From: Lunularia cruciata
Lineage: Eukaryota > Streptophyta > Marchantiopsida > Lunulariales > Lunulariaceae
NCBI GenBank assembly: GCA_948567375.1
Contig: OX419755.1
Span: 60,771,945-60,835,944, forward strand
Direction of reading: 5' to 3'
Length of the DNA stretch: 64,000 nucleotides
Shown here: positions 47,928 through 60,918 of the stretch, piece by piece
Position numbering within the stretch: the first letter of the stretch is position 1
Layout of the letters: each line of letters starts with the position of its first letter
Made by a program: the position numbers and the translations under genes
The notes under the pieces: model-generated
The model's input: only the letters and a program-made list of their open reading frames with translations
Told to the model about the DNA's origin: nothing
The model's database searches: none

Positions 47928-50710
47928 CAGTGTACTATCAGTATCAAAGAACTAGGACACATTCCTGATCGAAATAAAAGCACAGAAATTTCGAGAAACA
48001 GTTCTATGGGAAATCGCAGCTATGAGCTTCTTCGTTCTTTTCCAGCTTTAAGTTTCTTATGATATTTAAATGGTTCGTAGTATTCAAAACCCATAATTAG
48101 TCAGCTAAACTAAGTAGCATTAGTCAACTAAATCAAGACCATGCATGGCTTTGATAACTAACAACGACCTTGCTTCTTAACCACCCAGTGGGAGATAGTT
48201 GTTTAGTGCTGAGTTTAAGGTAGATTTCCTCGCTTTCATAGTCAAAGACCTGCGCATTATCGCTCGAGCACCCAATTAGTATTTTCAACTTAAAGGTTTA
48301 GTTGTAATGGAGGACAAGATTGTGCATGCTCGAGGAGAATTCGCACGAAGTTTCGACGTGAGGAAAGGAACGGCCGCCATCTTGGGGTAGTTCGTGCAGC
48401 GACGATTTTTCGGTTGTGGTGAAGATTCTCTCACCTGCACTTTGACAGAAAGCTCAGTAACAAGAATTGTAGTCCCAGCGCATTTGTAGTACTTGTACGA
48501 GTTTCTTCTTCCCGCCTGTGATTGCACTTTCGGGTCATGTTTCTCTGTGCTGCTGCAATATCTTGTACAGAACCAAACTGCTGGGAGTCGTGCCCGCAGA
48601 ATTCAGCCCGTTTCATCATATCAGGGTATGATGGCTGATCATGGGTTTTGACATAAGTTGTGATCGCTTTGTCAACCGATGTGTCATCAGCGGCCTTCTG
48701 GTAGTCACAGATAGCTATCTGCAGCTCCCATGCTTTGCATAAGGTCATGAGTGGTGAGCACTGATTTTGAAGGAATGATTGTCAAGATCCAGTAAGAGGT
48801 GCTTCCCGTGCAGATTCTCTTTCGATGCAACCACTTCTGTCAGTGTTCTTGCGCAAAAGATGAGTCGAGCGAAGAAGACGCGTAACGTTAAGAGTGAAAA
48901 AGATATGAAGGTAAACAACGTGGAATGATTGCCTGTCCTCTTCATTTCCTTGTTCATTAGATAATTGGCGTTTGAGGAAACGAAGGAGGTTTCGGAACCC
49001 TCGAGTTGCATGTCCCAGAGAGACACCCTGTATTGATGCATATTTGGACCTCCCTAGCTTCTAATAGATGAAAAATTATGCTAATGTCGTAGTTTGCTTC
49101 TAGTAGAATCTTCTTCCCTGTCTTACATGAGCGCTTGTTTCGTCCGGCGGACACTACGGCTTCCAAACGTTGACGTGTATTGTTCTACGGGAGTCCATTC
49201 CATGATTGATTGCCATAACACAATGATTCTCAACAATCATGAAATTTGTCAAGCAGATTTATAAGTGTTTTGTCACATACCTGTCATTGTTCTTGAGTCA
49301 GTAATTCTTCTAGTTGCGTATGTTTACAGCAGAAGGTTGGTAGCACTACCACAATGATCTCTACTAATCATAGCATGTAGTTACCACCCTCCAAATTCTT
49401 TCCAGCAGACATACAATCCCCTGACGCCAGACCAATCCTTCTCTAATCGTTAATTCCCTGAATTACGTGTGATCAGAACAAAGGAGTTAGTGGCTCCCAA
49501 TTTCTGATGAGTGGCAGATCAGGTACCATTGAGCTAGTCTTAGAATCTTCTGCAGATTTAGCACCAATGAAGCCCATGGAAAGTTTCATGATTATGTTTC
49601 CGGTCAAAACCTCGAAACTGTACCCTACTACCGTATCATCAAATGCTAATTGAGTTTTTTTGTACGCTGCTTGTGACTGACTAACTCTGTCGATTGCGAT
49701 CCGAATGACAATCATGTGCTCATTCTCACAGAAACGCTTTTTCACCCTATGCAGGTTCTAGGCCCTGAGATCCTCGTAAGATCGTCAAACCCCACGAACC
49801 ACGAGCTCAGGCCACTCTGTATGCCATCAAATCCTACTCCCGCGATAAAAGTACACCTGACTGACTGCATTCCAACTCTGACCTATCAGGAGAACACGCA
49901 ACAAGTTGTTGCAAGTGCATTCTAGCAAAGTTTCTAAGGCACGGATACTAGTCAGTAAGTGAGAAATACTTCAACGGCAGACATATGGCTGTCCCAACAA
50001 CTGTGCAAGTCACAAAAAGAGGACGCGAACACAGCTTACCGGAGGCACTCCTGAGTTCCTTGGCTTTACCCTAGGTGGGGCGGATCTTCGCAGTTGGTTA
50101 ACTGTTCGACATTCCCCTCTGAAGCTGTTGTGTTAATGTTTATCACTGTATCATGTTTCCGAAGATAGGAGGACATGATATTCCGAGATTTTGAAGTCTT
50201 GCAGCAGGCATGTGCATGTAAGCCGTTATTGCATTCAGTGGTTCTCCCATAATTCTGCTCCTCCCCTCTTCTGTGTGCAATAGCTAGTAGTGTATAGCTT
50301 TTGACAGGGAGTACGGTTGTCTATCTGTGGGCAAACTCTAAGAGCTTTGCCAAAAATCTCCAGAAGGGTAAGGCGAGAAATTTACTCGTGAATTTCAATA
50401 CAGGCAAACCCGGCTCATACACTCGGAACAATCCGAAGAAACATGACTCATCACTGATGGGAATGAACGGTGCTTATCTCACGGTCTTCGGAAACCAAAT
50501 TCATCGAGGTATGGGTAACAGAGTGAGGGTCAGCACCATCGAGGAAACTTGGTTCTGAATTATAAAGGAAACCTACTTTCCGGGGCAACCTATCCCCGGG
50601 AGACTTTCACGTGAATCTTACATGTCTATCGTGACTACTTTAATAAGTCATAGACATAGACGACAATGTGCATAATCATTCGATCTTCTTCCGAAACGAA
50701 ATCTCTCCTT

Positions 50711-50748
50711 TTCTTCAGACCGATCCACTTTCTTCAGACCGATCCACT
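50711..50748. repeat. Exact 19-bp tandem duplication
   Basis: The unit TTCTTCAGACCGATCCACT is present twice head-to-tail with no difference, which suggests a recent slippage or short-duplication event. Confidence 0.95.
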
Positions 50749-53250
50749 GCATGCATTCTGTATGCAGGTGCTTTGCTCGAGGCAATCAACAGTGAGCATA
50801 TGAGGAGTGTGCGGGGGAATGTTCGTGTTAGATCTTTTGGATTCTTTTCGCATGAGAACTTGTCCTTTAGCACTGGATTTGACGTGTGTGCTTCCCTGTG
50901 GAGATCGGAAGATGGTTGGGAAATGGTTCACCTTTAGCAGACAAAAGATACTCCTCATCATACTGTGGAAGAAATTGTTCGGACTTTCCATTCCCCTGTG
51001 AGGTAAAATTATGGATCATCTCTTGAAGAGCTTCTATGATTCTTTTATATATCAGTCTCTTCTTTCCGTCTACTGTCTTGCTTTCGGTCGGTAAGTTGGC
51101 AAGGAACCAACGGGCGCGATGAGTAAATTAAACGTTATTTGTCTCGTCGCTTTCAGGATTAGAATCAATTCAGCCAGAAATTGCGTGTAGTACGCAATCA
51201 ATAGTTTAGGAAACCAAGGGTGATTGAATCTTCACCTACTAATCAACACTGGAACGAGCAGTGGATGGCGGATTCGAATCCAATTCCTAGAAGTACTAAG
51301 AATTTCTCACAGAATTTTATTCAAACCCGATTTCATCTATAGTCCAAAGTAAATTAGATATCATATGCTTCTGCGGAATACGTGGTATGAGTGGCACAGT
51401 GGGCAATAGATAGCTGATAAAAGGCCAAGACTATACTATAAGTAATCTGCGCAATACCGTATTCACACCGACAGGCATCTGATCAGCCCGACGAGGGAGA
51501 AGTCCACCAAACGACGTATCATTTCTAGCGTTCATAACTCCAGACATGGCATTGTTCAAGGAACTGGACCGGTCCGAGAAGCTAAGGGGTGTTATAGTAG
51601 AACCGAACAACTTCCGCAATTTGCACATTTAAGTGCTTTTTAGTCAAAGGACTTTGAAGAGCTCTGTTCGGCTACGGTAGCGTCACTTAGAGCAGATCAA
51701 GGAATCAAGGAGATTGTCCGTGGAACTGTACCAGGAGTAGACCAAAGCAGCAGCAGCAGCAGTAGTAGTAGTAGAAGTAAGCCAAACAACTACTTAAGCA
51801 CTGCCCACTAAAAGTTTAACATCCCCAAGTTTTTCCACCGCGGAAGGCACCAAGTCAGTCCATGATGAGAAATGATGGTGGGATATGTTCTTGTCGTGGG
51901 ACCATCCTAATTTTGCCCCCTCTCCACCGTGAAATTATTTATATTTACTGTCAAGCAACATCTGCGTGCGAACAAGCGCGAAATTACTCATTCACCTTTC
52001 TCGAATAAAGACCAATGATGGAATTAAAGACTTCCTCACTCTCTCTACTGCATGTACTGTATCCATCTTATGTGGCTTTTGGTTGATTCTTCAGACGCAC
52101 AGGAGGCCCGACGGGGAAAAACGAAACTTGGTCATTTCTCAGCGACCATGATCATATTCGTCTTTCCATGCATAACCTATCAATTTCGTCCACAGCCTTG
52201 TATCAACTGAGCTTTATTACGGAAAGCTCCGGAGCATGCATAGATAGAGGGGGCATAACTTCAGACATTGCCACTACGCATGCATCAGTAGATGTCCTAA
52301 CTCGTTTGTTTCTTGTTTTGGACAAAACATCCCCATTGCAAAGCTAAAGAACCTCACTCAATCAACACAAACAGCCAATTTTTTTCTACTTGGACCAATG
52401 TCCTCGAAACCAGTGTTTCTTTGGAGCCTTTCTTTATGCATGATGCAAAATGTAAAGCAAATACATTTTGCTTTGAAATCTCTCTTTACGCTCGTATTCA
52501 GGAAGGTCCGGAATAATGTGCATATTCCGTAATCTGGTAAGTTTCCTATCTCCCTCCGAAGCAAGAAATTCCTTCCGGACATCATGTTTAGTAAAGGGTT
52601 GGGCTCAGACTTGCAATCAATTATTGGACCCTGACTATACATGTAGTTATACCTGCTCAATGAATATCATAGTGATAAATCCAGCCTGACGGGAGTATCA
52701 AATATTGCAGGTTCATGATGTACCTTTTGCCTTTTGCACCTCATAATGAAAAAAAGCGTTCATGCAACATAAACCGTTTGCCAAGCGAGATGCATGAGCA
52801 GAGGACACAATCGTATCTTGGACGGGCATGTCATGCTGGAAGAAGTCTTGGAAGATTGCGGCATTCGTAGATAATGTTAATGTCATTCTACATTTGAGGG
52901 CACAGACAATCCTATATGCACATTAAATTATATGATCATGATGATAAAAATGCGAGCATGACAAGACAAGTCCTTTTGAGGCATTGCTTTTAATACACCT
53001 TTGTGTAGTGTACAGCCAAAACGTTCAAAATTGTACTGTGTTCGTGTTCCCTAGTCAAACCTTCATACTTAGTCCATTGATATTATCAACTGAAAATCTC
53101 CTGGTCTTGTGTATCTCACCACTTGCTAACCTGTCCCCTTGTCCTAGAAGCACCGACTACTCAATCTTGATGCATTAAAGCTACAATGCAATTCACACTG
53201 AAGAGTTCATAATTCTATATAGAATAGAATTTTGCCGAAAATCTTTAAAC

Positions 53251-53284
53251 CTTCGGATCAGTGTGTCAACACACTGATCCGAAG
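53251..53284. repeat. Perfect fold-back: 16-bp arms, 2-nt spacer
   Basis: Left arm CTTCGGATCAGTGTGT (53251-53266), spacer CA, exact reverse complement at 53269-53284. Same geometry, and same CA spacer, as the fold-back at 2636-2669, but with unrelated arm sequence. Intergenic. Confidence 0.97.
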
Positions 53285-56200
53285 AAAGAAGGTACCTTGT
53301 ATTCCTTCATGGTATAGTATAGCATGATGGCGGTTCTCAAGATGACTCCGAAGAGGAGTGAAAACTCGCATGTGGAGAGGCAAAAGAAAGCGGTTGCTGG
53401 TCTATCTCCGTTGGAATAGTTTGTCGGAAAATGTTAGCCAGTTCACCTTCCGCTGTGTTTTGCAGTCTTCCTCTCAGATTGTCAAAATCAAAGAAATAAA
53501 AGGGGCTCCTTTTCTCTCATGCTTGCGTCGTTCTGGGTAGTATTAGCATCTCATCTTCGAAAAATGTCTTAGAAAAGACTACTGAACATGTTCTCAGTCC
53601 GTCAGGAGACCGATGTGCTATCCTGTCCCTTCAAAGCTCTAAGCTCACCACTTATTACGTAGATTTTATGGTAGGTAGTCAAAATTCAGCACCAGAGCAT
53701 TAATGTTCGATTCGATTATACGCATGAGAGCAACACCTCCGTACTCAGGAGAAGTACTCTAAGTGAGTCCATGCAGGAAACAGATATACTGTACTGTGCC
53801 GATGGAGAAGAAGTGAGAGAGAGAGGATTTACCGAATAACTGTTCATATGAGACATGCAAATATTATGCTTTCGGCATAAAGGAACTATGTACTTTATAA
53901 TCGCAACAGAATCTCATCCTTTATATATCAGTGAAAGTACCGTGCATTACCAGCGTCGTATCAGCTCCAGTATCATGAAAGAGACAGTCTTCGAGGTGGC
54001 GCAGCGTCGTATATTCTTGCATTGGTTCCAAACTTGCGTAGTGCTTAGAACACCAGAGAGCATAGCACAAACAGTTGTTTTAAAGCAGGACGGACATGGC
54101 GAACAAGCTCTACAAGACTTAATCAAAGACCAGAGACTATTGACTACTGGTGCATAGAATAGTTTCCATCAGGTGATCGCTGTCTGGGAATCGGATTATT
54201 CATAACACAGAATAGTGCCTACCTATGACGAAAGAATGTAAAAGCTCTACAGTCTTCAGATGGTTCACGACATATTTATATCCTCTCCCTTATCAACTTT
54301 GTCTATAGGAAAGCGAAAGCTCCACAAGACATTCAAAATCATCAATGCTGTGGGAAGTAGGCAATTCAAAGGTGATTTGGACGGGTAAAATCACAGCATC
54401 TCGACTCGTTTAGTCTGAGTCGAACTGCACTGTTTACATTCTTCGCCCGATGTAGGCAATTCAAATTACGTACAGTAGTGATACTGTACAGCATATTTTG
54501 TGACTTTGACTATTCCATCCGCGGAATATATCGTACTCATGCTTACAGTAGTGAAACAGTTCCTATTCCACATGGAAGTGAGCACGTCAAAATACAGAAT
54601 ATTGAAATTATGACTAAATTCATCGTCAACAAAACACACCAACGTCTGCTTAATCATAACTGGTCCCTTGAAGTCAGTTATTCCTTGTTTAAACCAGTAT
54701 TCTCTTCAGAATCTGAAACTGGTTGATCGTTTGGGTCATAAGAAATTGAGACTTTGCTGCACATACACCCCAAAGAGGGGCAAACGTATAAATTCGTGGC
54801 ATCAACAGTCCCACGATCTCAGATCTCAGGTATTCCCTAAACTTAACTCATATACTTGAGTTAAGTAGAGGGAGAATTAATTTTACCCGTAAGATCTAAG
54901 ACCTAATCTTTCTTGAAATTCTAGCAGAATTCCAAGTTCAGGGATATTAATCTCATATCTTCTTCTGACTTGATTCGTGTGTAATTGGTCCCATGAGCTG
55001 CTTTAAAGAACGGAACCACAAACCATATTTCACTGATTCGGTTTATACGTATCAACTCATTGTTACCAATTTACTCACATGATTTAAATACTTTTGAGAG
55101 GTGTGGAGCGAAATTAGGTAAATCAATCTCACTCCTATTGTTGTCAATTGAACTATGCAACATGTTACAGGAGAACGCACGTAACTGGTTTATTGGCACT
55201 TTTCCTTGTAATTTGTAGATAAACTGTCCAACTTTAGAATACACTGCAAGATCATAGACGGGACTTATTTGCAGGCGCGTTTTAGATGTACTCCTGACTT
55301 ATTAGTGAATGTATGCGATGAAATGTAGATGCGGTATCAAACACTTCTCGTCCACGAATTTCCATGTTCTCCAACAGTTGTGCGTACGCTAAAACCCCGT
55401 TCCAAGCCTTTCCTCCGAGTTTCAAGTCAGAAAGCGAAACGAATGCCTTCCAATTCGTGCTGGTATAGGCTCAAAGTTCGTCCGCTATCTTCATACCAGA
55501 AAAGGGAACTCAAACCACAACTTGTTGCCAAGACAAATGAACGGTAATCGATCAGTTCCAGTTGCTGGAAAATAGAGCAAAATAGAGGTGGATCTCCCAG
55601 ATCCATGGAGAAGTCTTACCAACCCCAATTCATATCGAAGCGGGACTCCCCTCTTGATACGAGCGAAGAGTAAGGCAATAGTCGGTCAGGATGAACAGTC
55701 TGAACAGGAATTTTAGATGCAACACGAAATTCATCGAAAACATGGAAAATCATGATCAGTGAAAACTGCAGTTTCCGAGTTCTTGAGTCCTTTGTGTAAA
55801 GATAGCTTCTACTTGATACTCATCAACCTATACAGGACCTTGCTTGTTTTTCAGACTTTATCCGATCCTTCATAACATTCTCTCCAATAGAAGAAGGCTC
55901 CGGCCGACTGTTCACGACTGCACGACACTTGGCTGGAACACCTCGATTCCTAATTATATAATATCGAGATGTTGAAACGGGTGAAGTCCGTCCATAGGGC
56001 AATTCTTGCACACCTCCGTTTCTTACTCAGCACGGTGGCCTGCATACCTCAATCGCATCGAATCTTTACCCCTTTGGTTTATTCAGCTGTATTATTCTGG
56101 ACTCCCAATCAAGAGATCAGGGAATGAACTGGTGAAATATAATATACATGATGCTTAGATAGAGCCACCCATTCATCTTCAATATGCAAAAGCCAGCTAA

Positions 56201-57129
56201 TTTTCTTATTGCAGTGATGACCTCACAATGGTACTCAGGAAAATGGACCAAGAGAGCATCTAGATCGATGGATACTAGAACAAGAATCTCGCATTTATCG
56301 CTTCATAGACAATAGAGATCCAACCATCTATATATACTGTACTTTGTCCAAGAAAAAGATATTGCAGATGACGACAGAAGTAGAGTCTCCTGGAGAACCA
56401 ATCATCGCCTCTTGTGTTAACTATAAATGACTTACAACGCGTTGTGAAGGGAAGCCGACCATCCAATATTTCTAACAAAATCAACACTGAAGTTTATTGA
56501 CGAACAGCGTCCAATAGGCTGGCCGCTAAGTCGGCGCAGGCAACAAGAATCTCGGATGTGTGAGGAAACAACAATGTGTTTTCCGAATCGAAAGAACAGT
56601 CAGGACACAGAAGCTCAAGGTGGAAACTGCGTGCTAATGTCTTTTCCTTGCAACTGACCGGTCAACAAGTCATGCCAACTTAATCCCATGGTGGACTGCA
56701 TACAGAGGCTTTACGGTTACTACAATTCCACATTTTTCGCCAGCAAACGGACAAGATGCCCAGCGCGACCTCAAGCTGCGTATGTCACGTTGTCGAAGAT
56801 AGAACCCACAAGGGAGCGCGAGGGGATAACCATGGCAAATTTACCCAGCTGTTCATTCGATATTTGGTCTCGTAGATCTTTTAGCTCATTCCACCGCGAG
56901 AACGCGTACATGCCAGACGACCACCACCAACACGAATTCGCAAATAAGAACCACATGTAATCAAAACGACAGCGCAAAGCAATCTTAATTGACCGACTGA
57001 TCCTCACCCTGTTCCAGATTCTAATGAGAGAATGACGGAGAAGAAGCTGGGTTTGGGTCCTCATGGATGGATGTGCTCAAAGTGGCACGTCTTCCCCGTC
57101 TCTATCATGACTGAAATCTCCAACTCCCC

Positions 57130-59640
57130 GGTTTAGACATTAGATATCTCGTATTTGTGTGTGGATTCTTCGCATGATTGTGATTGAAATCTCCTGTTTA
57201 GAAACTAGACGGTATGTGGATTCTACGCATGATGATAGAGAGACTACATTGGTTTCTCGGTCAGTTCTTCCTTCTTCTAATTGAGTTTAATTAAGGATCG
57301 ATTAGTTTGTTCATTTAAGTCTCATATAGTTTTAGTTCTAAGTTAGACTCTCATGTACTTTTACATCTAATTTTTCCCCTCCTTCCATGTCGATAGAAAC
57401 TATAAAGAGTGTATTATCGTGGAGTAGTACAAAAGGAAGAGAGTAAAAGAAAAGAAAAAACAAAAATTAGTTTTTGTTACTCTCTTTCAGGTTATCAATC
57501 AGACACAACATCGGATACTTCTCGAGAATAATTCTGCTTAGGAAATAGTCCATTATTCCTCAATAGCCCAAAGGAGCAAGGTGAGAATATTGTATCCAAA
57601 AATGTTTGTTATCTTTGAATAAATTTATAGATTTCTACATTTCTAACTATAATAGATATATAGTCTTTTATTAAATTAATCATCCTATATATTGATTTTA
57701 TAGATATACTGTAATTCAAGAATTTAAACTTGGGGTGGCACAAATGTCCTCGTAGAGTTCTTACAGCAGTTCACATATCTTACTTTAAAATGTGTTTAGA
57801 TCCAAAATCTGCAAGACTGCTCAAATTAAAAGGTAAGGCAGAACATGAATATGTGTAGAATATCTTATTTCAATAAGTTTTATGAAGTATGATTTTTGAG
57901 CACTTGAAAAGTATAACGTTAATAGAGAATATTTTCTATAATCTTGAAACTAACATAATTATATGATGTGATCATGTGATAGAGTTTGTTTTCAAGAGCA
58001 TGTCCCCTTTGTATTCCTCAATCTCCATGTCAACCCTAAAGATATTATGAAAGAATCCAAATTATTTTCACTTTACTTGACGAAATTTTCTGTTACATTT
58101 TAACTACATCCTAGAGTAAATGAAGTTTATTAATTGAAAATTATTTCACATGCCATTGATCATGTTGTTTTAAAATTTACAAGGGGTGGCTTTGTATGAT
58201 GTTTACGGGATATAATTGCAATTACTCAGATTGCCACGATCCGAAAACTGATTTGTCTGAATAAGTAGATCAACGTAGATTATCTCTCACAAAAACTCTA
58301 TGTTCTTATGTGAATATTTACTACTTTGGTTGGAACATAAAAATAATCTAATGGCTCCTCTAGCACAAAGAATGCCACTGATTAAAAGCGACATTCTACC
58401 GTAGACAAACTCTTCTTAAATGAATGACTTCTTAAAAAAACTTTGTTGCTCATGAAAGTGATTTCATGTGAACATTTATTTTTTAATTATTTAGTCGGCA
58501 TCTAGAAATAATCAAAAGGCTCTTTCCGAAGAGAAAATACCTAAAGAACGAAAAGCATCCCACCGAAGAGCACACGCCTCTTTAATACATGATTTCTTAA
58601 GCAAAAGTCTGTTGTTCATAAAATTTGATCTCCCTACTAGTGACAGTTTGATTGGGACAGCTATTTATTTAGACATGACCAACTGCAGAGAAAATTAACA
58701 TTTCATAAAATCATATTCCTGAAGTGAAAAAAAATGTCTTTACTAAAAAAGATCTCCCTCTCAAGGATGAACGTAATGGACTTTTCGATCCATCTCGTTG
58801 TGAATAAATTTCCCTTTCAAACGTGCCTCCTCAAGTTGAATTTTTTTCACTGATAAGAATGGCACACCGAACTCAGATGAACTTAGACAATCTTTCAATC
58901 TCAGCACATCGAACCTGTCTTCAATAGAAGAGATTCTGAAACAAGAGAGGAGGCCAGCTACAAAGATAAATAAATCAGAAACTGCATTATAATATCGTAC
59001 ATCCTATCTGAAATGAAGACGTTAGTTATTCTAAAAGAAATTAAATCAAAATTCCAGTAGATTTCCATGAAAATTTGATAAAATTTCTGCAACTACATAT
59101 CTTACAAGTAATTTAAAAACTACTATAACAAGAAATATATTCTTTTGAGCAAAAGAAGTTCGCTTTGCTAGTTGATTTTACGTGGGCTAGATAAAGCTAG
59201 ATCCTATCCTTGTAGTAACTCGATTCAGAACGATACAAATTTATGTAGTCAAAACTGATTTGCCGGCCATAACAACCACAACCACTCTCTAGTATTTCAA
59301 CCACCAGAGCTCGAAGACCCTTCAGAGACAATCAACAACCCACTTGGTCGAGTTAAAACTCCATCAAATTACCATCAGATTTTATCCTAGATGCTACAAG
59401 GTTAAAAATGAAATGAACAATATTCAACAGAATTAATATACTAATCCTCTAATCAAGCAGCAGCAGGGTAACTTCTTAGCTCACAGATTCACGTTGGTGG
59501 GCTCCAAGTTCTTCAGTTTTGTCAAGAGCTCATGATACTCCTTCTCAAAGCTTGCTTTACACTTTCAATGATTTATAAACTGATAGTCTTTCCTATGATG
59601 AAATATGGCTTGTTCTACGAGTAGAAACCAGACTCGTATA
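57130..59640. mobile_element. Third AT-rich island, probable transposable-element remnant
   Basis: Composition drops abruptly to AT-rich and returns to gene-like at about 59650. No open frame of note. A TATA-like CTATAAAG lies near 57402, followed by a purine-rich tract and TTGTTACTCTCTTTCAGG; this could be a promoter inside an old element end, but no partner repeat was found. Any element here is a heavily broken fossil of uncertain family. Confidence 0.35.
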
Positions 59641-59649
59641 TATCTTTTG

Positions 59650-60918
59650 AAACTTTAACAAAGGGAGGATACTTGTGCTTTTTGAAGTCGCATACGCGTC
59701 CAATTTCGAGCCAATCTCAGAAAGGCCTCGAAAAATGCAACACTAGCTCGCTCTTACAAAGATTCTCCGTAGCTGCAGCACTTAGCGTCAGAAAATTCTA
59801 AAATTCCTTCGCCGTAGCGAAAAGCGGATGTCGTGAATGAAAGATCGACGGAAGGACGGATGGGCTGAGCAAATCACGGCTCCGAAGTACATCCGATTGC
59901 GGCGACGTGAGGTGCATTTCTGGACGTGCGATAGGTGGGATTGACTGAGCAGATAGTGGCATCACGTCTCGCAGGAAAGTTGCCGACGCGATGGAGCGGA
60001 GGGCCAGTCAACTGTTACTGGACGATTGAAATGGAAAAGACATCCATGACAGAAGTGAATCCGTCAGTCGATTTATTCCATCCTCAGTTGATTGCTTTCT
60101 TAGGAGATTCTCCACGCAAAGCGAACTCCCTTAAGAGTATTTGTTATACCCGAGAACCAGGGACGTCGAAGGAGAAAAGATCCATTTCAGCCACTGAGAG
60201 CTGAGCGGAGTTGAGTTGAGCTGAGCTGAGCTGAGGAGGCTTGGGTTCCTATAGCGTCCTTGAGCTGCGCATGCACGATCAAACCATTCTCCTGTGCAGT
60301 GGTCCGTGGTACTGTCCCGATCATTCCTGCCCTTGCCTTGCCAGGATCTTTCAGCTAAGATTTCGACTGGCTCTTGGACATCCATCTTTTGACCGCCATT
60401 CCAGTCCTCGCTAGACCTTGCCTTCATCTGCTCCCGCTGCTCCAGCTTCGTTTCACCATTTTTTCTCCGTCTCTTCGCCACCCTGCGAAGTTGCTCTCCC
60501 CCCTACCCGTCCCTCCCGTTGCTCCGGCTCCCAAGCTCACATTCTGGTCCGGATCGATCCGAGTTTGCCTGCTAGAAATTGGAGCTCGAGTCTTCTGTGG
60601 GTTCTCAATTAGCTGTTCGGGACACACTTGGAAGAGAACTTTGAACACTAACACATTTGTCAACTTACACTTAGATTCAAGAATACCAATAGTTTCTTAC
60701 AGTTTCTTTGTGTCGGTGACCCTTTCTTCTTGCATTCAAGTTGCGTTTATACAACCGGCGCGAACTTGGTAGATAGAACTATTTCATTCAGTGTAGATCT
60801 TTTTCGGATTGTAGATAGTGCGAGATTTTGACCGTGTGATTTGGTTAGTTCACGTATATCAGTGGCCTAAATTCAGGAACACCGAAGGCATTTGGAAGGG
60901 GAAGAGAGATGGAGTGAA
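59650..60918 (+). promoter_or_regulatory. Presumed promoter and 5' leader of the DUF688 gene
   Basis: GC-richer DNA upstream of the DUF688 start, with a GAGCT/GAGTT short repeat (about 60198-60240). Open frames at 59935-60204 and 60374-60772 are unrecognised and overlapped by opposite-strand frames; if the leader is long they would be uORFs. Transcription start not identifiable. Confidence 0.35.

Larger units (their letters stand above)
46432..57120. other. Long intergenic stretch, no gene recognised
   Basis: The first ~600 bases are probably the leader and promoter of the EamA gene. Beyond that, composition is close to that of gene-bearing regions, but no open frame resembles a known family. 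The best candidates (47600-47821 plus, 48431-48748 minus, 50301-50558 plus, 53855-54157 plus) are short, isolated and unsupported by splice partners. Holds a C/T homopolymer tract (47897-47927), a 19-bp tandem duplication (50711-50748), a perfect fold-back (53251-53284) and smaller inverted repeats at 52445-52471 and 54841-54866. Confidence 0.45.

Noticed and set aside
48431-49041. Adjoining minus-strand ORFs of 105 and 98 residues, considered as a small spliced gene
   Set aside because: No recognised motif, no convincing in-phase GT-AG junction, and a third frame (48957-49166) overlaps them.
51268-51285. B-box-like GATTCGAATCC as a tRNA or SINE
   Set aside because: No tRNA fold around it and no flanking duplications.
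2636-53284. Fold-backs as CRISPR repeats, bacterial-type terminators or miRNA precursors
   Set aside because: Plant nuclear context, unrelated arm sequences, no array, and a 2-nt loop too small for a miRNA precursor.
53855-54157. 100-residue plus-strand ORF
   Set aside because: Composition looks random and no family match is recalled.
57400-57540. LTR of a copia-like element suggested by a TATA-like motif and purine tract
   Set aside because: No matching second repeat, no primer-binding site and no internal coding remnant recognised, so kept only as part of an AT-rich island.
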